From Crocinitomicaceae bacterium (GTDB lineage Bacteria; Bacteroidota; Bacteroidia; Flavobacteriales_G; Salibacteraceae), in NCBI GenBank assembly GCA_002713215.1, contig PAVO01000005.1:208777-272776 (forward strand): a stretch of 64,000 bases of DNA, in the 5' to 3' direction. The notes below the pieces were generated by a model, which searched no databases, was not told where the DNA came from, and saw only the letters and a program-made list of their open reading frames with translations. A program made the translations under genes and the position numbers. Shown here piece after piece: positions 7,654 through 17,855 of the stretch; the stretch's first letter is position 1, and the number at the start of each line of letters is the position of its first letter.

Positions 7654-10266
7654 CTAATCTTTCTTTTCGCTCTTGTCATTTTCAGGTTTGGTTTCTTTCT
7701 TTTTGGCAACTGTTTTGGTTGTTACCTTGCCTTTTTTGACTTTTACAGCGATTTCTTCTTTCTTTTTATCGTAGTTAACCACCAGGGTATCTCCCTCATT
7801 CATGTTTGAATTTATGATCTCCTCAGCCATAGGGTCTTCCAGGTATTTCTGAATTGCCCGGGTTAGTGGTCTGGCACCGTATTGCCTGTCGTAACCTCGC
7901 TCTGCGATGTATTCTTTAGCATCATTGGTGAGTTGGATGCTATATCCCATCTTTTCGACACGATCATACAAATGTTTCAATTCAATGTCAATGATCTTAA
8001 AGATATCTTCCTTAGTCAGTGAATTAAACAGTACCACATCGTCAATTCGATTTAAGAACTCAGGGGCAAAGGCCTTCTTCAATGCGCTTTGAATCACACC
8101 TTTCTCATGTTCACTTGCACCTTCTCTTTTAGCAGAAGTAGTAAAACCAACACCTTGTCCGAAGTCTTTCAACTGGCGAGAACCAATGTTCGAAGTCATA
8201 ATGATAATGGTGTTTCTAAAATCAATCTTTCTACCCAAAGAATCTGTAACCAATCCATCGTCTAATATTTGGAGAAGGAGGTTGAATACATCGGGGTGAG
8301 CTTTTTCGATTTCATCCAACAACACAACAGAGTAGGGGCGCCTTCTTACCTTTTCTGTAAGCTGTCCACCTTCTTCATAACCCACATATCCCGGAGGAGC
8401 TCCAACCAACCTCGAGATTGCAAATTTTTCCATGTATTCGCTCATATCAATCCGAATAAGGTTTTCTCCTTTATCGAATAGAAACAGAGCCAGTTCTTTA
8501 GCCAATTGTGTTTTACCAACACCAGTAGGTCCTAAGAATATAAATGAGCCAATGGGTTTGTTCGGATCCTTTAGTCCGGCACGGTTTCGTTGAATCGCCC
8601 TGGTAACCTTATGAATAGCTTCTTCCTGGCCAATTACACTTCCCTGTAACTGTTCATCCATAGTAGAAAGCCTATTGCTCTCTTTTTGTGCAATTCTTCT
8701 TACCGGCACGCCAGTCATCATGGCCACTACCTCAGCTACATTGTCCTCGGTTACCTGTTCACGTTGATTCTTGGAATCGTCTTCCCATTTTCTCTTAGCT
8801 GCTTCAAGCTTTTCCTGAAGTTGTCGTTCAACATCACGAAGTTCAGCAGCCTCCTCGTATTTCTGAGATCGAACTACCGCGTTTTTCTTGTCCTTGGCTT
8901 TCTCAACTTCTTCTTCCAGTGCCAGTACATCTTTAGGTACCTTAATGTTGGTAATGTGAACCCGCGATCCGGCCTCATCCATTGCATCCAAAGCCTTGTC
9001 CGGAAGGTAGCGATCACTTAAGTAGCGTTCGGTAAGTGCAACGCATGCTTTTATGGCATCGTCAGTAAATTTTACATTGTGATGATCTTCGTAACGTCCT
9101 TTTACGTTATGCAAAATCTCAATGGTCTCTTCAACAGAAGTAGGCTCTACCAATACCTTTTGGAACCTTCTCTCCAGGGCACCATCTTTTTCAATGTTGG
9201 TTCGGTACTCATCCAGCGTAGTAGCGCCAATACATTGAATTTCTCCACGTGCAAGGGCAGGTTTAAACATGTTTGAGGCATCCAGCGAACCGCTTGCGCC
9301 ACCTGCTCCAACTATGGTATGAATTTCATCGATAAATAGAATTACGTCCTGCGACTTTTCCAATTCGTTCATTACCGCTTTCATTCGCTCTTCGAATTGT
9401 CCTCGGTACTTTGTTCCTGCAACCAGGGAAGCTAGGTCAAGTGTAACCACTCGTTTATCAAACAATACACGTGATACCTTGCGCTGAACAATTCTCAAAG
9501 CCAGCCCTTCGGCAATGGCCGATTTACCAACGCCTGGTTCTCCAATGAGAATAGGGTTGTTTTTCTTACGCCTGCTCAAAATTTGAGAAACACGTTCTAT
9601 TTCCTTTTCCCGGCCAACTATGGGGTCAAGCTTATCTTCCTCTGCAAAACGCGTTAAATCGCGCCCAAAATTGTCCAGAACAGGTGTTTTCGACTTGGTA
9701 TTGCCAGAACGGGAAGCTCCGGTTCCTCCGGACCCGCTACCACTACCACCACGATACCCTTCACCTTTATCATCATCGTCTGCAGTACTCCCTGGGAAGT
9801 CTGCCTTCAAATCTCCACTTTTTTCAGATAACATCATTTCTAATTCTTCTCGAACTACATCATAAGTAACATTGAATTCCAACAAGGACTGACTGGCTAT
9901 ATTATTCTCATCCTTTAAAATAGACAGCAACAGGTGCTCTGTACCAATTATGGTGCTTTTAAAAGTCTTGGCTACTAGGTAGGTCACTTTGAGTGCTTTT
10001 TCCGCCTGTTTCACCAGGGGAATGTTTCCGTTGTTAATGGGTTTAGATTTATTGGATAAGGGATGAATGCTATCTTCAATAGACTTTCTTAAATCAGAAA
10101 GTTCCAGATTCAAATTTTGTAAAATTCGAATTGCAACGCCTTCACCTTCTCTAATAAGTCCCAAGATAAAGTGTTCAGTCCCTATGTAATCGTGTCCAAG
10201 TCGAAGGGCTTCCTCTCGACTAAACGCAATTACGTCCTTCACTCTGGGCGAAAAATTAGTATCCAT
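7654..10266 (-). CDS. clpC: ATP-dependent Clp protease ATP-binding subunit ClpC
   Basis: About 870 aa from the ATG at 10266 (MDTNFSPRVKDVIAFSREEA), the start that matches the family; an in-frame extension to 10293 is unlikely because it enters the palindrome described below. In order: two Clp_N repeats, a Gly/Ser-rich linker (GGSGSGSGGTGAS), AAA+ domain D1 (Walker A GEPGVGKS, Walker B VILFIDEIHT), a UVR-like middle domain (KYEEAAELRDVERQLQEKL), AAA+ domain D2 (GPTGVGKTQ, VVLLDEIEKAHPDV) and a Lys-rich tail. ClpC unfolds proteins for ClpP and works with adaptors in protein quality control. It is transcribed divergently from gyrA. Confidence 0.96.
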   Translation of the reverse strand: MDTNFSPRVKDVIAFSREEALRLGHDYIGTEHFILGLIREGEGVAIRILQNLNLELSDLRKSIEDSIHPLSNKSKPINNGNIPLVKQAEKALKVTYLVAKTFKSTIIGTEHLLLSILKDENNIASQSLLEFNVTYDVVREELEMMLSEKSGDLKADFPGSTADDDDKGEGYRGGSGSGSGGTGASRSGNTKSKTPVLDNFGRDLTRFAEEDKLDPIVGREKEIERVSQILSRRKKNNPILIGEPGVGKSAIAEGLALRIVQRKVSRVLFDKRVVTLDLASLVAGTKYRGQFEERMKAVMNELEKSQDVILFIDEIHTIVGAGGASGSLDASNMFKPALARGEIQCIGATTLDEYRTNIEKDGALERRFQKVLVEPTSVEETIEILHNVKGRYEDHHNVKFTDDAIKACVALTERYLSDRYLPDKALDAMDEAGSRVHITNIKVPKDVLALEEEVEKAKDKKNAVVRSQKYEEAAELRDVERQLQEKLEAAKRKWEDDSKNQREQVTEDNVAEVVAMMTGVPVRRIAQKESNRLSTMDEQLQGSVIGQEEAIHKVTRAIQRNRAGLKDPNKPIGSFIFLGPTGVGKTQLAKELALFLFDKGENLIRIDMSEYMEKFAISRLVGAPPGYVGYEEGGQLTEKVRRRPYSVVLLDEIEKAHPDVFNLLLQILDDGLVTDSLGRKIDFRNTIIIMTSNIGSRQLKDFGQGVGFTTSAKREGASEHEKGVIQSALKKAFAPEFLNRIDDVVLFNSLTKEDIFKIIDIELKHLYDRVEKMGYSIQLTNDAKEYIAERGYDRQYGARPLTRAIQKYLEDPMAEEIINSNMNEGDTLVVNYDKKKEEIAVKVKKGKVTTKTVAKKKETKPENDKSEKKD

Positions 10267-10284
10267 AATCTCTAAAGTATTAAG

Positions 10285-10317
10285 CCTGTCCAAGTTAGAA
10301 AATCTAATTTGGACAGG
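10285..10317. promoter_or_regulatory. Long inverted repeat immediately upstream of clpC
   Basis: The arms CCTGTCCAAGTTAGA and TCTAATTTGGACAGG are 15 bp with one mismatch, separated by AAA. The repeat ends 18 bp before the clpC ATG. There is no gene end here for it to terminate. It is therefore a candidate operator for a heat-shock-type repressor or a structured 5' leader controlling clpC translation. Confidence 0.5.
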
Positions 10318-10478
10318 GAAAATTAGGCATTAATTCATGTCCTCCAAAAATACTGGGGGACAGTTTAACAAGTATTGTTAATAAGTCCCTTTTTTTACAC
10401 CCATTTTTGTTAATAAAAGCGCTCTAAAATGCCTGTAATCTCTCGGTTAAGAGCGTACTTTCGGAATCTAAATTTTAT

Positions 10479-10495
10479 AAGGGGAAATTCCCCTT
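10479..10495. promoter_or_regulatory. Perfect 17-bp palindrome upstream of gyrA
   Basis: AAGGGGAA-A-TTCCCCTT is a perfect palindrome about 28 bp before the gyrA ATG. The single-base centre makes it look more like a dimeric protein-binding site than a hairpin. Nothing else in the 10267-10523 intergenic region (besides the clpC palindrome) suggests a gene. Confidence 0.4.
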
Positions 10496-10523
10496 TATTG
10501 TTTTTTAAAACGCTATAAATCAA

Positions 10524-13091
10524 ATGGCAGACGGAGAAAAAATAATTAAAATAAATATCGAGGAACAAATGAAATCCTCTTACATCGATTATTCGATGTC
10601 GGTAATTGTTTCAAGAGCTTTACCAGATGTTAGGGATGGATTTAAACCTGTACACCGTAGGGTGTTATACGGAATGCTCGATTTAGGTGTCCTTTCAAAC
10701 CGACCTCATAAAAAGTCGGCTCGTATTGTAGGGGAAGTACTGGGTAAGTATCACCCCCACGGAGATTCTTCGGTTTACGATTCTATGGTACGTATGGCAC
10801 AAGAGTGGAGTTTACGCTATCCACTGGTTGATGGACAGGGAAACTTTGGTTCGGTTGATGGTGATTCGCCGGCTGCCATGCGGTATACTGAGGCCCGATT
10901 GAGAAAGATTGCAGAAGAAATGCTTTCAGATATTGAGAAGGATACCGTTGATTTCAGACTCAACTTTGACGACTCGATTGAAGAACCTACGGTACTTCCA
11001 ACTCGAATTCCAAACTTGCTCCTGAATGGTGCAAGTGGTATTGCGGTTGGTATGGCTACCAATATGGCTCCTCATAACCTTACCGAATGCATTAACGGAA
11101 CTGTCGCTTTTATTGATAATAGAGATATAACGGTAGAAGAGTTGATGACACACATTACAGCCCCTGATTTTCCTACTGGAGGAATCATCTATGGGCATGA
11201 AGGTGTAAGGAATGCATTTGAAACCGGTAAGGGCAAGATCGTGATTCGTGCCCGGGCCAATACTGAAGAAACCAAGAGTGGTAGGGAACAAATTATTGTT
11301 ACCGAAATTCCATATATGGTCAACAAAGCGGACATGATTGCCAAAACCGCCGAGCTGATCAACGATAAAAAGATTGAAGGCATTTCCGATGTACGTGATG
11401 AATCGGATAGAAAAGGGATGCGTGTTGTATACGAACTAAAACGCGATGCCATTCCAAACGTAGTTTTAAACAATCTCTACAAGTACACGGCGCTACAAAC
11501 CTCATTTTCAGTAAATAACATTGCGCTTGTAAACGGTCGTCCTCAGCTATTGAACCTAAAAGACATGATTAGCGCCTTTGTTGATCACCGTCATGATGTA
11601 GTAGTACGTAGGACCAAGTTTGAGCTTAAAAAGGCAGAAGATCGTGCTCACATTCTGGAAGGGTTAATCATTGCCTCGGACAACATAGACGAGGTTATTG
11701 CATTGATTCGCGGTTCTAAGAGTCCGGAAGAAGCTAGAGCCAAGCTTATGGAGCGCTTTGAATTATCAGATATTCAGGCTCGAGCTATCGTAGAAATGCG
11801 ATTGAGGCAACTTACTGGCCTGGAACAAGACAAGTTACGTGCTGAATACGAAGAACTTCAAAAACTGATTGAGCACTTGAAAGCTGTACTGGATAGCGAG
11901 GAAATGAGAATGGCTATCATTAAAGATGAGTTGGTTGAAATTAGAGAGAAATATGGAGACGAACGTCGATCAGGTATTGAATACTCTTCTGCTGATTTAA
12001 GTATAGAGGACATGATCCCCAATGATCGGGTAGTAATTACCATTTCGCATTTGGGTTATATAAAGAGAACCAAGCTTAGTGAATACAAACAGCAAAACCG
12101 TGGAGGAGTAGGTTCCAAGGGAAGTAATACCCGTGAAGAAGATTTCCTTGAACACATTTTTGTATCGAATACACATAACTACTTATTGATCTTTACGGAT
12201 AGCGGTAAGTGTTTCTGGATGCGGGTTTACGAGGTCCCCGAAGGAGCTAAGAATACCAAGGGAAGGGCTATTCAGAATATGATTAGCATTGAAAGTGATG
12301 ACAAAGTATTGGCTTATATTAATGTACCGGATCTGAAAGACGAGGAATTTGTTAAGAGTCACAACATTGTAATGTGTACTGAAAAAGGTATTATCAAGAA
12401 AACAAGCCTTGAAGCATACTCTCGACCACGATCGAATGGGATTATAGCCATTAACATTCGTGAAGACGATAAGCTATTGGAAGCTCGATTAACGGACGGT
12501 GATAGTCACATTATGATGGCACTTAAAAGTGGTAAAACCATACATTTCCCGGAGTCGAAGGTTCGACCGGTTGGAAGAAATTCTATGGGGGTACGTGGAA
12601 TAACTTTAGGTAGTGAAAATGACCGGGTTGTTGGAATGATTACCGTAGTGAATGAGGAAGAAACGGTGTTGGTTGTTTCTGAAAAAGGCTATGGCAAAAG
12701 ATCTGCAGTAAGCGACTACCGAATTACCAATCGAGGCGGTAAAGGTGTAAAAACACTGAATATTACGGATAAAACAGGTGAATTAATCGCACTTAAGATT
12801 GTGTCTGACGACAATGACTTAATGATTATTAACCGCTCCGGGATCACCATTCGAATGGCCTGTAAAGACCTTAGGGTAATGGGACGTGCTACACAGGGAG
12901 TTCGTTTAATTAACCTGAAAGGAAATGATTCGATTGCTTCGGTGGCCAAGGTTGACAGCGAAGAAGTTGATGAAGAAAATGGAGAAGTAATTGACGGAGA
13001 AAATGTAGAAATGACAAATGAAGATGGCGCACCACAAGATTCTGCTGGCACAGATGTTGAGAATGCGGCAGATGATGCGTCTGAAGAATAA
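10524..13091 (+). CDS. gyrA: DNA gyrase subunit A
   Basis: This 855-aa protein has the full GyrA plan: winged-helix and tower domains with the catalytic tyrosine at 121 ([10 protein letters not shown]), the coiled-coil region around 400-480 and a C-terminal beta-pinwheel from about 500 to 820. The quinolone-resistance region reads [10 protein letters not shown], with Ser82 and Asp86 as in susceptible enzymes. The GyrA box appears as QNRGGVG, a variant of the canonical Q(R/K)RGG(R/K)G. A strongly acidic tail ends the protein. Together with GyrB it introduces negative supercoils. A terminator follows. Confidence 0.97.
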   Translation: MADGEKIIKINIEEQMKSSYIDYSMSVIVSRALPDVRDGFKPVHRRVLYGMLDLGVLSNRPHKKSARIVGEVLGKYHPHGDSSVYDSMVRMAQEWSLRYPLVDGQGNFGSVDGDSPAAMRYTEARLRKIAEEMLSDIEKDTVDFRLNFDDSIEEPTVLPTRIPNLLLNGASGIAVGMATNMAPHNLTECINGTVAFIDNRDITVEELMTHITAPDFPTGGIIYGHEGVRNAFETGKGKIVIRARANTEETKSGREQIIVTEIPYMVNKADMIAKTAELINDKKIEGISDVRDESDRKGMRVVYELKRDAIPNVVLNNLYKYTALQTSFSVNNIALVNGRPQLLNLKDMISAFVDHRHDVVVRRTKFELKKAEDRAHILEGLIIASDNIDEVIALIRGSKSPEEARAKLMERFELSDIQARAIVEMRLRQLTGLEQDKLRAEYEELQKLIEHLKAVLDSEEMRMAIIKDELVEIREKYGDERRSGIEYSSADLSIEDMIPNDRVVITISHLGYIKRTKLSEYKQQNRGGVGSKGSNTREEDFLEHIFVSNTHNYLLIFTDSGKCFWMRVYEVPEGAKNTKGRAIQNMISIESDDKVLAYINVPDLKDEEFVKSHNIVMCTEKGIIKKTSLEAYSRPRSNGIIAINIREDDKLLEARLTDGDSHIMMALKSGKTIHFPESKVRPVGRNSMGVRGITLGSENDRVVGMITVVNEEETVLVVSEKGYGKRSAVSDYRITNRGGKGVKTLNITDKTGELIALKIVSDDNDLMIINRSGITIRMACKDLRVMGRATQGVRLINLKGNDSIASVAKVDSEEVDEENGEVIDGENVEMTNEDGAPQDSAGTDVENAADDASEE

Positions 13092-13115
13092 ATTGGTATA
13101 ATTACTAAAAAATGA

Positions 13116-13152
13116 AGCGAAGTTGTTCATTATGTAGCAACTTCGCTTTTTA
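13116..13152 (+). terminator. Rho-independent terminator of gyrA
   Basis: AGCGAAGTTG pairs with CAACTTCGCT (10 bp) around a 12-nt loop and is followed by TTTTATTT. It sits between gyrA and the TPR gene. Confidence 0.8.
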
Positions 13153-13178
13153 TTTGCAAAAAATTAGAATCTATTGAA

Positions 13179-14336
13179 ATGAGAAAAATTATCACAGTAT
13201 TACTCGTTGCACTTTCAGTGGGGGTGTTTGCTCAAAAAAGCAAAGTAACCAGTACGTATAATTATTTGAAATATGGCGAGTTGGACAATGCAAAGGAAGC
13301 CATTGACCTGGCCACTGTTAATGTATCTACTGCTGAATGGTACAAAACCTGGATGTATAGAGCGCAAACGTATGCCCGAATTGCGCAAAGTAAGGATGAG
13401 AAGTATGCCTCATTAAAGCCAGGAGCATTGGAAGAAGCAATTAAAGCATATAAGAAAGTAATTACCATTGAGGATAAAAAGAATCCGGTTGGTCAGTTGA
13501 AGCAGGAGTATAGCTCATTGGTGAATACTGCATATACTGAAGGATACAATTACTACAATTCAAAGGATTATGCCAACACCTATAAATATTGGGTTATGGC
13601 TAATGACATTAATGAAGAACTAGGTGTTAAAGACACTGCTTTGGTTTATAATATTGCTATGGTGGCGAAAGCCGGGCAGATGAATGCGGAAGCAATTGCC
13701 TATTTTGATAAGTGTATCACTAACGGCTTCAAAGAAGCCTTGCCTTATAGTGGAAAAGCCAGAATTCAAAATGATTCGAAGGATGTTGATGGTGCTTTGG
13801 CTACTTTGAAACAAGGAAGAGAAAAATTCCCCAACGATCAGTCTTTAATTACACTGGAGTTGGATATCTACCTGTCTTCTGAAAGATTGGATGAGGCCCT
13901 GGAAAATTTGAACCTGGCCATTAACAATGACCCGGATAACTACCTGTTCTACTATATCAGAGGTGTTATTTACGACAACAAAGACGATATTGAGAATGCC
14001 CAGATGGATTATAGAAAGGCCATTGAGCTTAATCCCGAGCATTTTGATTCTTACTTGAGTCTTGGTGCTTCGTACAATAACAAGGGAGCTAAAATGCTTA
14101 CTGAAGCAAACCTTATTCCTCCCAGTGAACAAGAAAAATACGATGTTGCTAAAGCGGCTGCTATTAAGGTGATTCGTGAAGGCCTGCCTTATATCGAAAA
14201 AGCGCACGAATTGAATCCTAAGGATATGGACACTATGAAATCGTTGAAGTCGATTTATACGGCTTTAAATGAAATGGAGAAGTTAATTGCCATCAATAAG
14301 GAGATTCAGGCTGCCAGCGCTCCTGCTCCTGAATAG
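13179..14336 (+). CDS. Tetratricopeptide repeat protein, exported
   Basis: The 385-aa protein starts with a signal peptide (MRKIITVLLVALSVGVFAQ). Several TPR helices follow: one around residues 28-60, others at 140-170, 190-215, and two adjacent classical units (LDEALENLNLAINNDPDNYLFYYIRGVIYD and NAQMDYRKAIELNPEHFDSYLSLG, about 230-290), then a final pair. TPRs mediate protein-protein contacts; in Bacteroidota such periplasmic proteins often serve envelope or T9SS assembly, but no partner is evident here. It stands alone between two terminators. Confidence 0.85.
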   Translation: MRKIITVLLVALSVGVFAQKSKVTSTYNYLKYGELDNAKEAIDLATVNVSTAEWYKTWMYRAQTYARIAQSKDEKYASLKPGALEEAIKAYKKVITIEDKKNPVGQLKQEYSSLVNTAYTEGYNYYNSKDYANTYKYWVMANDINEELGVKDTALVYNIAMVAKAGQMNAEAIAYFDKCITNGFKEALPYSGKARIQNDSKDVDGALATLKQGREKFPNDQSLITLELDIYLSSERLDEALENLNLAINNDPDNYLFYYIRGVIYDNKDDIENAQMDYRKAIELNPEHFDSYLSLGASYNNKGAKMLTEANLIPPSEQEKYDVAKAAAIKVIREGLPYIEKAHELNPKDMDTMKSLKSIYTALNEMEKLIAINKEIQAASAPAPE

Positions 14337-14372
14337 ATTTCAAAACATTAATCCCATTGGGATAATTAAAGG

Positions 14373-14402
14373 AAGGGAATCCAGTCGGGTTCCCTTTTTT
14401 TG
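14373..14402 (+). terminator. Rho-independent terminator of the TPR gene
   Basis: AAGGGAA...TTCCCTT with an inner CC/GG pair around AGTC forms the stem, followed by seven T. Confidence 0.8.
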
Positions 14403-14557
14403 TGTTCTTTTTAGGAAGAATGCAATAAAGTTATCGAACTAACTAGCTCATTTCGAGATAAATATATTGCTAAAAATTAGGATTTCTAATATTTTATATT
14501 AACCTTTAGTCCTTCGTTCAGCCGAACAACCCTGTATGTTAATTAAAATTTAGTACA

Positions 14558-15103
14558 ATGGAATGTCCGGTATGTAATGACTCCGAACTCGGAGATGGAG
14601 CCAGCAGTTGTCCAAAATGCCAATCAGAATTAAGTGGATTTAATGAATTAACAGCTGCTGAGCGGGAGCGAGCAAAACACAAGCGTTATATTATGGGGCT
14701 TGGTATTGTGGCTTTACTGTTGGGGATAAGCTGGATTGCATCAACTTCGATGAAAAACGATACAGCCTCCATGGCAATGAGTAACGATGAAAAGAACTCT
14801 CAAGTCATTGAAGAACAAAAACAGTTGATTACCAGCCTCCAAGGTCAGGTAACTGAGCTTACTACGCAGAACATGGAACTGGCTGAGCACATTCAAACTT
14901 TTGAAGTGGTGGAGATGAGCGAAGACGGTGAAAGCATAGAAAGCGATTATCACATTCATGTTGTAAAAGAAGGGGAATCTTTGTGGAGCATTGCAGAAGA
15001 ATATCATGCCGATGGGTTCAAGCACGATGAAATTGCAGGACACAATGACTTAAATGATCCGCATTACATTAAGGTAGGGGATACCGTAATCGTTAAAAAA
15101 TAG
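14558..15103 (+). CDS. Zinc-ribbon, single-TM, LysM domain protein
   Basis: The 181-aa protein has three parts. Residues 1-25 form a zinc ribbon (CPVC...CPKC). One transmembrane helix lies at about 44-62 (YIMGLGIVALLLGISWIA). A coiled coil (80-110) leads to a LysM domain at about 132-181 (HVVKEGESLWSIAEEYH...VGDTVIVKK). LysM binds peptidoglycan, so the protein probably spans the inner membrane with the ribbon in the cytoplasm and LysM in the periplasm. It lies 5 bp before a small coiled-coil gene, presumably in one operon. An AT-rich gap of about 150 bp precedes it. Confidence 0.8.
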   Translation: MECPVCNDSELGDGASSCPKCQSELSGFNELTAAERERAKHKRYIMGLGIVALLLGISWIASTSMKNDTASMAMSNDEKNSQVIEEQKQLITSLQGQVTELTTQNMELAEHIQTFEVVEMSEDGESIESDYHIHVVKEGESLWSIAEEYHADGFKHDEIAGHNDLNDPHYIKVGDTVIVKK

Positions 15104-15108
15104 AAGTT

Positions 15109-15432
15109 ATGCAAGTAGATCACATAGAAAAAATGCGTGGCATCCATGTGGATGCCCTCCAAAACATCGTTAGCCTAAAATCTACTCTAAGCGCTAAGGA
15201 GAGTGAAATTACCAAACTCGAAAACAAAGTCGCTGACCTAACCTCCAAGCTGAATAAAAGTCAAACGGAAGCAAAGGAATTGACTGCAAAAAACAATGAC
15301 CTTGGTACTGAAATGGAACAACTTCAGGGCAAACTTTCCAGTTCGGAAGCTGAGGCTAAGGCAGCTTCAATGGAGGTGGCTGAATTAAAAAAGAAGGTAG
15401 AAGAGCTTAGTGCAACAACTGATTCTGAATAA
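15109..15432 (+). CDS. Small coiled-coil protein
   Basis: This 107-aa protein is almost entirely a predicted coiled coil (heptads across IVSLKSTLSAKESEITKLEN and later). It has no signal peptide, no membrane segment and no cysteine. It begins 5 bp after the LysM gene stop and likely works with that protein, for example as a cytoplasmic partner of its zinc ribbon; this is inference. No family recognised. Confidence 0.7.
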   Translation: MQVDHIEKMRGIHVDALQNIVSLKSTLSAKESEITKLENKVADLTSKLNKSQTEAKELTAKNNDLGTEMEQLQGKLSSSEAEAKAASMEVAELKKKVEELSATTDSE

Positions 15433-15436
15433 AATC

Positions 15437-17317
15437 CTATTCTATAAGCGTAATCCGCTTTGTAAGAATACCTACATCGGTATAAACTCGAAGCAGATAT
15501 AAACCTTTTTCATAGTCGGGAAGTCCAAGTTTCACTTCCTCATTGGCCTCTATTGTGGAACCACTTAGTAGTACTTTCCCAGTTATATCTATAATCTCAT
15601 ATTGGGAAATTCCGGTAGATGACAAAATATAAACGGATCCTTCTGTTGGATTAGGGTAAACAGTAAAATTAAGTTCTTTTCTTATCGAATTCACACTACC
15701 TGACAAATGAAAAAAGCTATCTATCCTTGAAACACAGCCCCCGTTAATTCCAACTACCTTGTACATTCCATCTGTATGTCTATCAAATATAAGTCTTGAT
15801 GAGTCGCTCATTAAGGTATCGCCACCTTTGGTCCAGATAAAATGCATTGCAGTAGTACCAGCGTCTAACTTACCTGTATCTGAACTGGGATAAGCCACTT
15901 CTGTAATCATTGGGTCATTCGGCATACTATCAATCCATATGGCCAAGTTGTTTTGCGGCCCAACACCACAATAAACAGAAGCGGCAACTTCCAGATTTAC
16001 ATTTCCTGAAATGGTAGAATCTATTTGAATTTCAATGAAGTTGGAGTCCATGGGAGTAGAAGTAATTGAAAAGCCAGTGGGCAGCATCCATGAAAATCCA
16101 TCGGCATCCAATTGTTGGTTGACGCTGAAAGTGGTAGTTTCAATGTTTTGACAAAACGTATCAATTCCGGTTATAGCAGAAGGTTGCATAGGCAGGTCGC
16201 AAATCTTGAAATCCAGTTCGTCCAGATCGAGGTAAGCACCACTATATAAAAAGTTGTTTTGAAAATCTCCAGCAAAGATTGTGATTTGAACACTGTCAGG
16301 TGTTTGAGGCAGGTTAAACGGAACCTCAAAATAGGTATAGGTGTTTTTAATGGGTAATTTTTTGGTAACGTGTAAGGAATTGGACGAATTCCAGAACTTA
16401 AGAATTACCGTTGCAGAATCCGTTTGCGGAGCCCAAAATCGGTAATAGCCGGAAAGCGTATCTACCTTTTTAGTATATGCATATCCTCCATACTGACCCA
16501 TATCATCGATTTCACGATTAGCCACCACGCCAAATAACGTATCGGTTCCCTGGATCAAATTCTTTACTCGTAAAGAATACTTTCCTTTATATGCATCAGA
16601 CCCGGTTAGTCTTTCAACAATTCCCAGGGTGTATATGCCTGGATAGTCCAACATGGTTCCCCAATCCAAAGGTGTATTGATGTAAATGTCGTCCCAGTTT
16701 TCGAAATCGTGATTGGGTGGGGTTTGATTGGTGCCAACAAAGTGAACGCTGTCCAATGTAAGCGTACTTCCATCGGCGATTCCAATCTCATTAATAGCAT
16801 TGCTGCTTGCAGCTGCAAAAACCATTGAATCGGGGGTTCCGGACAACAACCAGGTAACTGGAAAGGAAAATCGTTTGTACGTGCTTTGAACACCTGTGAA
16901 TTGTCCCAGAGCTGTTCCCATTGGAGCGCCTGATTTTCTAAAGACGGAAATGATTAAAGCGGTGTCTCCACTTTTTACATTGCATTTGTAATAACCAACA
17001 ATGGAATCCGGGCGTTGCGTAAACGGAACACCACCGGACATGTTATCTACATCACCTTTAACGATATACCCAAAGGCCGTATCCTGTCCTACTATATGAG
17101 TGGTAAGCTTAAGTGCATAATTTCCACTATAAGCGTTGGTTTCTTTTTCCGCATTAAGAACTCCCAAACGCTCAAAATACTGGGTATTCGAGCATTCGTA
17201 ACTGGAAGGGCAATAGGTGGAGTCCGTTGTCCAATCTTCAAAACCACGATTTTGAATGATCTGCGCCGTTGAAACAAAGGCGAACAAGGACAATAGGAGT
17301 GTAACTGTTGCTTTCAT
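15437..17317 (-). CDS. T9SS type A sorting domain protein with two jelly-roll-like modules
   Basis: The 626-aa protein has a signal peptide (MKATVTLLLSLFAFVSTAQ) and two homologous N-terminal modules opening with RGFEDWTT (about 24) and HDFENWDD (about 203), each with a GNYALKLT/GKYSLRVK strand. These resemble the carbohydrate-binding-like modules common in Bacteroidota secreted proteins. An Ig/PKD-like stretch follows (about 385-540), then a T9SS type A C-terminal signal (NFTVYPNPTEG...YEKGLYLLRVYT). It should be exported across the outer membrane by the T9SS and anchored or released. The ligand is unknown. It is convergent with the coiled-coil gene, 4 bp away. Confidence 0.82.
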   Translation of the reverse strand: MKATVTLLLSLFAFVSTAQIIQNRGFEDWTTDSTYCPSSYECSNTQYFERLGVLNAEKETNAYSGNYALKLTTHIVGQDTAFGYIVKGDVDNMSGGVPFTQRPDSIVGYYKCNVKSGDTALIISVFRKSGAPMGTALGQFTGVQSTYKRFSFPVTWLLSGTPDSMVFAAASSNAINEIGIADGSTLTLDSVHFVGTNQTPPNHDFENWDDIYINTPLDWGTMLDYPGIYTLGIVERLTGSDAYKGKYSLRVKNLIQGTDTLFGVVANREIDDMGQYGGYAYTKKVDTLSGYYRFWAPQTDSATVILKFWNSSNSLHVTKKLPIKNTYTYFEVPFNLPQTPDSVQITIFAGDFQNNFLYSGAYLDLDELDFKICDLPMQPSAITGIDTFCQNIETTTFSVNQQLDADGFSWMLPTGFSITSTPMDSNFIEIQIDSTISGNVNLEVAASVYCGVGPQNNLAIWIDSMPNDPMITEVAYPSSDTGKLDAGTTAMHFIWTKGGDTLMSDSSRLIFDRHTDGMYKVVGINGGCVSRIDSFFHLSGSVNSIRKELNFTVYPNPTEGSVYILSSTGISQYEIIDITGKVLLSGSTIEANEEVKLGLPDYEKGLYLLRVYTDVGILTKRITLIE

Positions 17318-17402
17318 AGAAACTCATTTAAATTGGATATAAAGGTAGTGGATATGAGTTATTTATACTACTAAAAACTCATCAAATATTTCAGTCGTTT
17401 AT

Positions 17403-17852
17403 CTAGAACGACACCAAAAACCCGACAGCAATTAGAAGAAAGAGTCGGAGTAATATTTTTTTCATTACCGGAAGAAATTCATCCTGAACCGGTCGGTAAA
17501 ACAAGAAAACGCAGGAAATAAGAATTCCAATAATTCCAACTTTTGCCATTAAATCTGCTCCCGGATAGGACATGACTTTAAAAAAGACACCCAGAATAAT
17601 GATGGCCGAAGAATTCCCAAGGACATACGGATAGGCTTTAATAAGAAATGCCTTGTCTCTTAGTTGATTCATTCCCACCCGGGCCTGAAGTATATAGAGA
17701 GCGGCAAGGGTAGAGGAAACTACATTTAGTATTGGACCGAGGCTCATATCAAATGATTTCTCGAGAATAATGAACAGCACCCATAAAATAAGCGCTGTCG
17801 GTTCAACTCGATTAAACGCGTTTACAATCCGACTTAGTAAATTCTGCATCAA
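17403..17852 (-). CDS. Small integral membrane protein, unknown family
   Basis: The 149-aa protein has about four hydrophobic helices (residues 17-30, 60-95, 97-120, 130-149) and few charges. It follows the DUF350-like gene by 3 bp and the transglutaminase-like gene upstream of that, so the three form one operon. No family recognised. Confidence 0.7.
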   Translation of the reverse strand: MMQNLLSRIVNAFNRVEPTALILWVLFIILEKSFDMSLGPILNVVSSTLAALYILQARVGMNQLRDKAFLIKAYPYVLGNSSAIIILGVFFKVMSYPGADLMAKVGIIGILISCVFLFYRPVQDEFLPVMKKILLRLFLLIAVGFLVSF

Positions 17853-17855
17853 GTA

